Of a DNA stretch of 64,000 nt, positions 55,607 through 64,000 are shown in pieces. The notes beneath the pieces were generated by a model. The model did not search any database. It was not told the origin of the DNA and worked only from the letters and a program-made list of their open reading frames with translations. The position numbers and the translations under genes are program-made. The stretch is from NCBI RefSeq assembly GCF_026230105.1, contig NC_079476.1, positions 10,554,709-10,618,708 on the forward strand, read 5' to 3'. Source of the DNA: Diorhabda sublineata (taxonomy: Eukaryota > Arthropoda > Insecta > Coleoptera > Chrysomelidae). Position 1 is the stretch's first letter. Each line of letters opens with the position of its first letter.

Positions 55607-55789
55607 ATGTTATCAGCAGACATATGTAGACATCCAGTAATTATAATAACAATCATTTTGTTACACTTTATTGTATTCAGCATTTTTCATTTTTATTTAA
55701 TGTTTGTTAATTCATTGATACAGTTAATCTTCATTCTATCAACTATTGTTGTAGTCATCGAGTTGATAAAGTTTTTTTTAAAAAAGTAA
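55607..55789 (+). CDS. Small hydrophobic protein, unrecognised
   Basis: 60 codons, almost entirely hydrophobic: two candidate membrane spans (VIIITIILLHFIVFSIFHFY and LIQLIFILSTIVVVIELIKF) and a lysine end. No family recognised. It lies just upstream of the DNA-polymerase element and may be part of it or chance. Its first third overlaps a local tandem duplication (55490-55690). Confidence 0.25.
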   Translation: MLSADICRHPVIIITIILLHFIVFSIFHFYLMFVNSLIQLIFILSTIVVVIELIKFFLKK

Positions 55790-55947
55790 ATCTTTACTTT
55801 TAAAATATTACTGACGTGTACTAAGCATCATTCGTTGTTCTATCGTTGGTTGAATATCAAGTGATTTTACGTAATATATTAGAGGTAAGTTTTTTTTACC
55901 ATGGTCCTATTTTAGTTTCATCATATTTTGCAACTATTCAATTTTAG

Positions 55948-56233
55948 ATGGCGTTTTTAGATTTATTAAATCAAGCGAGTAGCACATTGGTAAAAGGTAC
56001 AATTAAAATAAATGATTTACTAATCAATAAGCCTTATAAAATTATTAAGGCTGGGGTAGTACAATACAAGTTCGGAGAAGTAATTCTAATTGAATTCGAA
56101 GAACCAAAGGCGTTCTTACCAAAACGAGTGACTGAAACATATAAGCCTTATATCCCGTATATTAGTATATACAGGTTCTCAAAAATTTGGTGGAGCGCAA
56201 CCTAGGATTTTGTTCAAAATTTTTGATAACAAG
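55948..56233 (+). pseudogene. Small conserved ORF upstream of the PolB, frameshifted
   Basis: ATG follows ACTATTCAATTTTAG (good acceptor), and an upstream donor GAG/GTAAGT is present near 55886, so a 5' UTR intron is likely. Reads MAFLDLLNQASSTLVKGTIK, INKPYKIIKAG and FLPKRVTETYKPY in one frame. It then continues in another as ISRILVYTGSQKFGGAQPRI and LFKIFDN to a donor GTAAGT at 56234. I believe similar small proteins accompany this polymerase type in other insect genomes, but cannot confirm it here. Function unknown; a DNA-binding or replication accessory role would be speculation. Confidence 0.5.
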
Positions 56234-56454
56234 GTAAGTATTTTCCTAAATTCAAATTATTTACGTATTAAATTTTTATTAAATTTGTTCTGTTTTGAAA
56301 ATAATATTTTGTTTAAGGGACTTCAATAATTGAATGGTGCGAACCATCAAGACATCTATCATCTACATTTATCATCATTCTCAAAGAAAATTTTACATTA
56401 TATGTAAGTAACTTTTTTCATACAATATGGATCAGCTTGAATTAAACTAAACAT

Positions 56455-56688
56455 ATGGTTACAATATCCAACAAGGCGTTAAGTTTACTTAATCAAAGTT
56501 ATAATGAAAAGGGTTATGTGAAACGGGTAAAACATTTACATAATAGTATTAGAATTTGCAATAGAGCTTTACGTGAAATGCCTTTGTCGATTAGAACGCG
56601 AATAAATCTATCTACCAATATTGGACATTTAAAACGTTGCCGTGTATTAATGAAGCGAATAGGTGAATCTAAAAGGGGTATGGAGTGA
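56455..56688 (+). CDS. 77-codon basic ORF before the PolB, unrecognised
   Basis: Basic, leucine-rich, probably helical (ALSLLNQSYNEKGYVKRVKH, LHNSIRICNRALREMPLSI). Ends four bases into the start of the polymerase frame. Could be the polymerase N-terminus in another frame or a separate small protein. Confidence 0.35.
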   Translation: MVTISNKALSLLNQSYNEKGYVKRVKHLHNSIRICNRALREMPLSIRTRINLSTNIGHLKRCRVLMKRIGESKRGME

Positions 56689-58430
56689 AAAATAGTAATC
56701 GAAGTGATAGGATTAGGTGGGAAAATAAAGCTTCAGCTTTTGAGAGTGGAATTTTGACTGGTATGATAATTAATTTAAAACATACAAATTTGGATAATTT
56801 TTTTGAAGATTGCTTTAAAACTATTAATTTCAAATTGAATTTTATTTTAAAAAGATATTCAGCATTAAAAGTTAATGTATCGTTTTGCGGAGAATTTATA
56901 AAAAGTTCTTCGGAAAAAGACTTTAAATATTTTAGCTCAAAAAATGCAATTCTTACTAAGAAGGAATGGTTCCAAAAAGTAGTAGAAAATTTATTGGGGA
57001 AATTATCGGAATTTTCTGAAAGCGGATCAAATTAGTGCTGGTGGTTCATCTTTCATATCTTTACCTTTACCAAGCTTCAAAATCATGTAAATTTATAACT
57101 ACTTCAAAACTCTTATATCCCAGTACTAAATGACTTTGTAACACCGCTTAATGAAACAGACTCAGATGAAAATTCTAATATTCAATTCCATTACTGTTGG
57201 ATTAAAGACTTATCCCGTTTGATATCGGCTCAATTAAACAAACACAATGGTAAAAAATTTATTTGCGACAGATGTTTAAATTATTTTCAAAACACAGAAA
57301 ACCTTAAAAACCACGAAGTGCTTTGTTCCACATTAAATGATTGCAAAATTTTATTCCCAAAATAATACAATTCAATTAAATTTAAAAATTTTGTTTATAA
57401 ACAAAGGACCCCATTTATTATATATGGTGATTTCGAATCACTGTTAAAAAAATATAGCGATATTTCAAAGTCTCAAACCGTAAAATATCAGCTACATGAA
57501 GCATTTAGTGTGGGATATTATTTAAAATGTTATTATGATGATTCTCTTTCATTTTATAAAAGTTATCGTGGAGAAGATTGCTTGAATTGGTTCGCAAATG
57601 AAATAAGGAATATTGCTGAATTTGTCAATAATAAACTGAAAACAATAGTCTCAATAAACGAGGAAACTAGCATCAATAAGTCACTCTCACATTGGTGAAG
57701 AGAAGTTTTCAAAGTCAGATATAATTGTACTGGATCATGATCATTTTACGGGGCATAAACGGGGTTGAGCTCATCAAAGTTGTAATTTAAATTATCAGAA
57801 AAAATACATGGTACCTGTAGTATTTCATAATCTTAGCGGATACGATTCACATTTAATGATAAGAGATATATGGACGCAAGTTCATATATACGTACTACCA
57901 ATAAACAAAGAAAAATATATACCCTTTACGCTAACAGACGACATAACAAATAAAATTTAGGTTTATTGATTCATTTAGATTTTTGGGATCATCTCTGGAT
58001 GAGTTGGTACACTCTTTAGATAACAATAATTTTAAATTTAAAAAAAGAATTCATTGACTTGGACTCTGAGAAATTTGAACTTTTGACACGAAAAGGTGTC
58101 TTTCCCTATGATTATATTGATTCTACTCGAAACTGAGCTACCCGCGATAGAAAAATTCTACAATAAATTATATGACAAACATATTAGTGCGTCATGCGCT
58201 AAAAATATGGCAAAACTTTGATATAAAAACACTTGGAAATTTTTCAGATTTATACATGAAAACTGATATTTTATTGCTCGCATGTGTTTTTGAACAATTT
58301 AGGGAAAAGTGTTACAAATCTTATGGATTAGATCCCGCATGGTACTATACAATACCCGGATATACTTTTGATGCAATGCTGCGTTACACAAAGTGTGAGC
58401 TTGAATTGCTTAAGGATGTTGGCAAAGTGT
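56685..58430 (+). pseudogene. Protein-primed family B DNA polymerase (Polinton/adintovirus type), truncated
   Basis: N-terminal region: ASAFESGILTGMIINLKHTN and LKRYSALKVNVSFCGEFIK. A C2HC finger (CDRCLNYFQNTENLKNHEVLC region) is near 57265. Exonuclease motif I is YGDFESLL near 57425. An endonuclease VII-type HNH insert (LDHDHFTGHKRG then AHQSCNLNY) is near 57735-57800, and exonuclease motif II-like VFHNLSGYDSHL near 57820. Then FPYDYIDST near 58110 and LYMKTDILLLACVFEQFREK near 58255, followed by LDPAWYYTIPGYTFDAMLRY. At least four stops or frameshifts. The palm domain with the polymerase Asp residues is missing: sequence switches to a piggyBac fragment near 58430. Such polymerases replicate linear virus-like transposons (family knowledge). 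Confidence 0.8.
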
Positions 58431-58655
58431 TGTCGGAATGTTTATTCCTAAACCGTCGGTTGCCCAGAAATCGCCAAGTCGTTGATGAGCTCTTTTGAAT
58501 ACACCCAGCAAATATAATAGCCCTATAAATCCTCTAATTTCAGCTTTGTGTGTAGGTCTGTAATTTCTTTCCCTAGCAAATCTCTGAAGTACATTATCTA
58601 TGTGTTGATTAGTATATTTAGTAATAAATCTAAAATGGAGTCCGTAAAAAATAAA
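58410..58655 (-). pseudogene. piggyBac transposase fragment
   Basis: One minus-strand frame reads TNQHIDNVLQRFARERNYRP, then EIRGFIGLLYLLGVFKRAHQ, then LGDFWATDGLGINIPTT. This is the N-terminal part of the piggyBac core (TN--I------DLWA-DG-G---FR-TM). The DDD residues are outside it. No TTAA-flanked ends found. Confidence 0.8.
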
Positions 58656-58995
58656 TTCCAGCATTCGAGCTATGTTTTGGCGTTTTTTGCATCATTTCCA
58701 ACAACACCCGGTAATCTCATTAGAATATTATGGGGACGCATTTTTGAAATTTTAGGAGGTGTTTTGTTCCATTGTGTAACATCTTTACCTAATTTTTTTC
58801 AAATTAACAAAAAAAATTATCTGAATATTAGTGTACTTATACTTGTACCTATAATTTTGTTACCCATTGGTGTTTTCTTCTGTATATTGTAATTTTATTT
58901 TATTTGTATCTTTATTTAGTTATTTTTTTGTTTGTTTCTTAGTTTTTACAAGATTTTGTCTACAAATTGCAACAATTTTTTGGTAATAAAGCATT

Positions 58996-59028
<33 letters not shown>

Positions 59029-59179
59029 TATTCGATTATACTCATAACTATCTATTCATGCGAGTGAACAATAAAAAATCAACCAAGGAACTGCAAATAA
59101 AATATTTTATTGAATAATGTTAATTTGTATATTCTTGTGAATGAAATATATTATTTAAAGACATATTTTTAATTTGATT
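58656..59179. other. Spacer with a (TC)n tract
   Basis: A hydrophobic plus-strand frame (to 58892) ending ILVPIILLPIGVFFCIL has no recognised family. AATAAAGCATTTC then TC repeats at 58985-59022 could be the tail of a LINE. Confidence 0.3.
58996..59022. repeat. (TC)n microsatellite
   Basis: About 13 TC units after AATAAAGCATT. Confidence 0.9.
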
Positions 59180-59259
59180 GTTTATTTGTAATTCAGTGAT
59201 TGTGCGATTAGATTAAATGTGCAATATTTTTAATTAAGTATGTGAACGTTTTCCTAGGT

Positions 59260-62049
59260 TTATTCTCGTTGATTTAGAAAATCCAAAAACGTGTAGAATG
59301 AAAAAGTGGTGCGCATCATCTGAAACAATATTTTAAGAAAATATATAGATTTCATCAAATAACTACCCACATTAATGAACGTATCAGTAGAAAGAGTGAC
59401 AAGTCCCATCCCAGTAAATTCAATTGGCCTTTCAGTTATACGAATAAATTGAACCAGATCCTTTTTTACTCTTAAAGATTGACAATTGTACCAAGGTAAT
59501 GAATAAACAGCTGTAGAAATTCTGTCGCTCTGAAATTTTTGAATTTTGAATTGTTTCTACAACATTTTCTATAGATTTGAGTTACCTTTGTTTTAACAGT
59601 AGTTGAAAACCAGCAAGGGAGTAATATCAAAAGACATGCGAGAATTAATGATGATATATGAATAGGGAGTTCCAAGAAATTCTCTGTCTGTAAACAAAAA
59701 TTGAGATTAATCAGTTATAATTGATTTAATAATTATTCCTTACCATAGAAATTACGAAAAGTCTAAGACACAATCCCAAAGTTACGAAGATAATTTCAAC
59801 CAAAAATATTTCGCTAAAAACTCTTTCAGACAAAACGAAAATCCTAAAATTAGAAAAGAATATCGACAGATCAATTTCTGTTGTACAGATTGTGTCGAGA
59901 TTTGTAGGAAAAAAATTAGACTTATTATCACGGAGCAGTAAGTAGAGGATTGATGGGCACTGGCATATAGTATATAGATACATATAGTAGTGGCAACAAG
60001 AAAAAGTATGCTACGTTCAAAGAGCCACGGTATCCTCAACTGAAATCGCATGCGAAAAAGCATGCCAGTAAACTAGCATGTGTAAATACCAAATCTCCTG
60101 CTACTGATGCGCGCTGATTTTACTCATCAGAGTTCACGGTCATGTTTGAATGAGCCGTTACAAAATGTTCCTTCATTATTAGTTTCCATTCCACTTGTAG
60201 ATATAAAAAAAATCTTCAAATTAAGATGAAAGAAATTTCTACCAGAACTGTTTTTTGGACACGTTAACAACGTGTATGACAACGTTAGAAATGTTGCCAA
60301 ATTGGTTCCATTGAACGCAAATGTGCTACTTAGCCCATCATATTTATCATCATGCAAGTGAAGTGAATCAAAAACAAAACTTTACGTTATTGCTTTTTAT
60401 TTTTAACCGAAACATGGGTGAAACTATTTTGATCATTTTCTTCGGTATGCAGTGAGAACTTTTAACACGATTTACCCATCCTAAAAATCGTTACAATCCC
60501 TCCCAAAAAATAATATTTTTCTTGCTCTCTTAAACAAACAAATATTTTATGGATTATCTATTTTCTAAGAGATCAGAAATTCACGACCCACGTTGATGAT
60601 CCATTTGATTGATGATAACACAAAACTGGCAACATTGCACTCCCTTCCAGCTATGGAGAGTAGAGAGATGGAGGAGTATCTCTTATGGGAGAAAAGTTGA
60701 AAAAGTATCTGGTATAAACACTTTCTATATACGCAGGTTGTTCTCTTCCCTCCATACTTCATGCAGATGTATATTTCGTGGCTGTTTTTGACACACACAG
60801 GTATTAGATCCCACGGTAAATTTTTTCACTACCTAGAGTTAACGTAAAAATGTAGAGGATAATAAGCTGATTATTATTCTACAATTGATAAATAACAGAA
60901 ACTTGACAGATTTATTAAAAATGTAGCCGAGTGGCAACATGCGGCTTCAGCGCATCAGGTCTGGATCTTCTGGATCGAAATTCTTTTTCGTTTTAAGCCT
61001 AAATGTATTTATGGAGTATAAATATAATTTTTGATTATGGTTTTTTATTTCAATTCACTTGTTTAGTCAGAATTCCTATCCTGGTTTATAGATCTGTACA
61101 TAATCAGAAATTTCCTTGTAGGCATCGAATGTTGCAAATATAGGTAGGTAGGTACGAATAATTAAGGCTTTGCATAGTTCGTTCATTACATGAATTTTCG
61201 CAAACTATAACCCGGGTGCAGGTAGATCAGCTATCGGCTGGATTGTAGACCTAGCACAGAACGAGGTTAGATCACAGTTTCCGAACGTTGCGTTCAATTT
61301 TCGGCGGAATTCTTAAATTTAAAACATGATCTACTTTTTATTTTATCGTTTTTTATGCGTTAATTCTTCAATGATATTTATTTAATTGTATAATAGATTC
61401 AGGATGCTTAATAATTGTTATTGAGCAGTTATCGATGATTTACCCCCACACGTGGACTTTCTAAAAAAGTTTAATACTAGTAAGGTATTTTTATGCTGAA
61501 ATAACATTTAATAGCTGACAGCCATTGCTGACAGCCATTGAAGGAGAATAAATAATTTAAGTTCAAAAAATACCCGATTTACTCCATCAGTTTCCGGTTA
61601 ACCCGATCATAGTTTCCTTATGAAACCAAATTGTAGGTACGTAAAAAAACTTTTATTTTTTTAGTCTTGCCTTTTAACGTATCCAAGAATAAGATGTTTA
61701 TTTATATTTTATGAAAAAAATACACTAACAGTGGTAAAAACTGAGAAGTTGGGTTTTGATTCACATTTTCAAATTAAAGAATTTATTTGAACATTTTCTA
61801 TGATTAAAGTATCTACATTACCTTATTATATTTTCGTAACGTTGTACCAAATTTTTCAGTAAAACTCCATCTAAACGTTCCACTCTAGACAGACATTTAC
61901 AATATAAATCACATTGCATCCCTATAAACATAAATACTGCCGAGCAGACAAGTTGAATATAAATGTAAGTTGTAGTTATATATGTCAAAGCTATAATATT
62001 ATAAACGTAAACAATTTCTTTAAAAGGAGATGATGAGTTAACAGGACAC
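59260..62049 (-). CDS. Insect odorant receptor (7tm_6), copy B, five C-terminal exons
   Basis: Exons on the minus strand: 62049-61822 (228 nt), 59843-59744 (100), 59687-59586 (102), 59529-59371 (159), 59319-59260 (60); 649 nt, phases compatible, stop at 59262-59260. Each matches copy A: exon 1 has one extra codon, exon 4 has four extra (KKDL), the last exon is two codons shorter. C-terminal signature AVYSLPWYN, then FIRITERPIEFTGMG, then TLSTDTFIN/MMRTTFSFYTF. Splice sites are GT-AG throughout (for example GTAATG/GTTTCAG, GTAAGG, GTAACT, GTGGGT). No stops in these exons. N-terminal exons were not found in the window up to 64000, where a recombinase relic lies instead; the gene may be truncated or have a longer 5' intron. 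Confidence 0.85.
59844..61821 (-). other. OR copy B long intron
   Basis: Between the acceptor at 59844 and the donor GTAATG at 61821-61816. Contains small unassigned frames (60127-60357, 60565-60798), none recognised. Confidence 0.6.
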
Positions 62050-62720
62050 CTGAAACACGAAAAATATAGTGATAATATTGTTTGGTTTCTGCAGAATGCT
62101 TCAATTCTGTAGTGAAACTAAAACTGACCCCTTTATGGAACTTAATTGGGACATGAGAAAATTTCTGTTTTGAAATTACTTATTGGTAACTAATAATCGC
62201 AAATAGGTATTTCTGTGAAGATATATGGCGCCGCAACTCTTATAATGAAAATCCTTTTATATATCATGTGCACTTGGAGAGAAAAAACAATAAATTTATC
62301 TAGCAAAAGTATCAAAAAATGATTTTATTAATGAATCACGTAAAATAGTTATTTATATGAGTGTTAAAAGTAATGTTCTATTTTGTGAATGGAAAAGTTT
62401 GTGAAATGACAGAAGCGAATTGAACAATTTCACGAACAAAATAAAATGATTTTTAACACAAATAAATTATATATTATATTGATAATAACAAAGGCGAATT
62501 TGGATTAACATTGAACATCAAAATGCTTTTTTATATTCAAATAATCACAAAACCGTGGTAATAGTTATTTATGCAACAAGTCACACAACTTTTTTCACGA
62601 TTTTCTCGAGTGCTACAATTCCTACGAGTGAGAAAATAAGATACTTCACTCACAAGTTTCCTACAAAAATTTTTCTACCTCCGTAGACTTAAAAAAATTC
62701 GACAAAACTGTTATCAATTT
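62050..62720. other. Spacer, partly shared with upstream of OR copy A
   Basis: 62050-62270 aligns with 32895-33110. The rest is AT-rich with nothing recognised. Confidence 0.5.
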
Positions 62721-63821
62721 TTATTTTGTAATAGTAATATTAAAAGTACAACTGTGAGCTTTATTAATTTGAAGTGAAAAAGAAGTTACATTATTATTGG
62801 TACTTGAATTGACAACATTTAATGAGTTCAAAGAAATAACATCGTCAATAGTTTTATTAGTACTTATTGGATTGTTAGTAGGATCATGAACATTTACATT
62901 GTTGCTTGAAGTCGAACTAGTTTTTCCCGTTAAAGTTTTCACTGTGGAATCCATTTTGTTTTTTATTAAGTCGTCTACGTAATCCTCCGCTACTGTGTTG
63001 GATTTCCACCCACCGTGCTTCTTTATTTGAAGTGTAGCTTTTTGGATTAGGTAAATTCAAAAAAGTTGCGATAAGCGAGTACATTTTTGAAAGGTATTGA
63101 TACCTGCAACTTGGGTTTGGCATTTTCCATTTCTATACTGCAGAAAGAAATGATCTGTTTTGATATTTGTGGGTCGTTAGTTTTTATATCTTTTATAAAT
63201 GTTCACTAAGTGTAATCTATTGTCAGATATTTCACCAATAACAGTAAATCGACGTTGAACATGAGTTTTTATATCAGGTACTGTGATAATTAAAACATTT
63301 CCGGTATTATTAATATCGTTAGACTTCATTTTATATAATTCCTCCCTCCGCAGAACTCCTGCGATTCCTAATACTAAAATAGCCTGAAAGATGTTACAAA
63401 TAATATTACAATATTACAATAAATTTTTTTGCTGTCATACTTATTAATTTCTTCACGGGCAAATGTTTTAGATTTTTTGGGTCTACAGCCAACTGATTTA
63501 TTTTTCATATATGCAATGAGTTTCGAGTATTTACTGATGTCTACGTCGTTACTTACCATAAGGGTGCCTTTCATATTTGAATAAATCGACCAAAGTTATG
63601 AAGACTTCCGCATTTTAGATTTAGTTTTAAAGTAAGCTAGTAACACTCTTTCTGTGAAGCTGTTTATGCTTTTTCTAGTACGCCACTCCATAAAAGAATT
63701 ATATTCCTTTAAATACTATTCCCTGGATTTTTCAGGGAAAAGATTCATAGTCGCTGTAATTGCCCGATTCAACAACATTTTCTGGTGTGCAGTTTAAGCT
63801 TTCTTCACTTTTACTCTCCAT
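62721..63821 (-). pseudogene. Tyrosine recombinase (Crypton-like), degenerate
   Basis: Minus strand from ATG at 63821 (MESKSEESLNCTPENVVESG). N-terminal SAM-like part: VDISKYSKLIAYMKNKSVGC and RPKKSKTFAREEINKY near 63540-63440. Then a likely intron ending CATCTTTCAG, and AILVLGIAGVLRREELYKMK near 63370, carrying the first catalytic Arg (box I). Next come VPDIKTHVQRRFTVIGE and KTDHFFLQYRNGKCQTQVAG near 63150. Last is HGGWKSNTVAEDYVDDLIKN near 62990, with the box II His/Trp and the nucleophile Tyr. The HxxR segment between NLPNPKSYT and HGGWKS is deleted and two frameshifts are present. Related insect proteins are CryptonI-like elements or domesticated integrase genes (family knowledge). Confidence 0.7.
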
Positions 63822-64000
63822 TACTAATAATAACACTACACTCCTATTAATTACACACAAAACGGATTTATCAAGAAATAAAAGTGTGACAGATAAAAGC
63901 GTGAAAAAATGAACCGCTACGGTACTTTTTTTCACACTTTTTGACCGATTCAGAAATTACATTCTTTATGAATGAACAAAAAAACGTGAATATTATAACG
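63822..64000. other. Window end, no gene recognised
   Basis: AT-rich, upstream of the recombinase relic. GTTTATTCATAAAGAATG-like text near the end is not assigned. Confidence 0.3.

Larger units (their letters stand above)
59180..62280. repeat. Paralogous segment B (OR copy B and introns)
   Basis: Counterpart of 29880-33240; exons and parts of introns align. B has its own unshared stretch near 59.94-60.43 kb and lacks the MADF-like insertion. Confidence 0.8.

Noticed and set aside
58932..59117. 61-codon frame with Ser-Leu repeats
   Set aside because: Translation of the (TC)n tract.
59940..60800. Extra OR exons or a separate gene in the copy B intron
   Set aside because: Frames here show no receptor motifs, splice-phase fit or counterpart in copy A.
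1..64000. CRISPR array or bacterial operon
   Set aside because: No regularly spaced direct repeats with unique spacers; gene structure is clearly eukaryotic.

Overview
The window looks like AT-rich nuclear DNA from an insect. The evidence is insect-type odorant receptor (OR) exons, a spliced nuclear gene for a mitochondrial translation factor, GT-AG introns, and a dense set of insect transposon families (errantivirus-type Gypsy, Copia, I/jockey/R2-like LINEs, mariner/Tc1, P, hAT, piggyBac, a tyrosine-recombinase element). A beetle is my best guess from the receptor type and element mix, but the sequence does not settle it. I found no bacterial operons, CRISPR arrays, rRNA or intact tRNA genes.

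Host genes. (1) TACO1/YebC-family gene on the minus strand, 19290 down to 11169: four exons whose splice phases all agree, joining into one 268-residue frame. Its last intron (5.1 kb) holds LINE, hAT, LTR-element and MITE debris. (2) Two paralogous OR genes on the minus strand. The five C-terminal exons of copy A (29970-32894) and copy B (59260-62049) can be paired exon by exon. They sit in a diverged duplicated segment (about 29.9-33.2 kb and 59.2-62.3 kb). A receptor-like N-terminal exon at 40054-40425 may belong to copy A. It would then be separated from the rest by a transposon nest.

Mobile DNA, left to right. Degenerate P-element-like THAP transposase (1.4-5.7 kb); 5'-truncated Copia (6.2-9.3 kb); LINE fragment and MITE (9.7-10.2 kb); TACO1 with intronic LINE/hAT/LTR fragments; degenerate I-clade LINE (19.9-24.35 kb); a duplicated TATA/first-exon unit with inverted termini and an endonuclease relic (24.36-26.57 kb); R2/R4-like LINE (28.1-29.2 kb); OR copy A; a mariner-like element with a second Tc1/mariner-like element inserted inside it (33.3-36.9 kb); foldback and dispersed repeats (37.1-39.5 kb); mariner head and direct repeats (40.7-42.1 kb); palindrome/SINE tandem units (42.2-43.0 kb); two nested errantivirus-like Gypsy elements in opposite orientations (43.0-55.4 kb); a decayed protein-primed family B DNA polymerase element of Polinton/adintovirus type (55.6-58.4 kb) cut by a piggyBac fragment; OR copy B; a tyrosine-recombinase (Crypton-like) relic (62.7-63.8 kb).

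The most informative structures are the two nests with exact target-site duplications. The inner Gypsy (44476-51882, TSD CTAA) lies in the outer Gypsy (43026-55359, TSD AGCG). The inner Tc1-like element (33707-35494, TSD TA) lies in the outer mariner (33285-36869, TSD TA). The outer Gypsy itself sits inside a palindrome/SINE repeat unit. All elements carry visible lesions except the gag of the inner Gypsy. Coordinates given to the base come from reading splice sites, terminal repeats or ORF limits; the limits of decayed elements are approximate.
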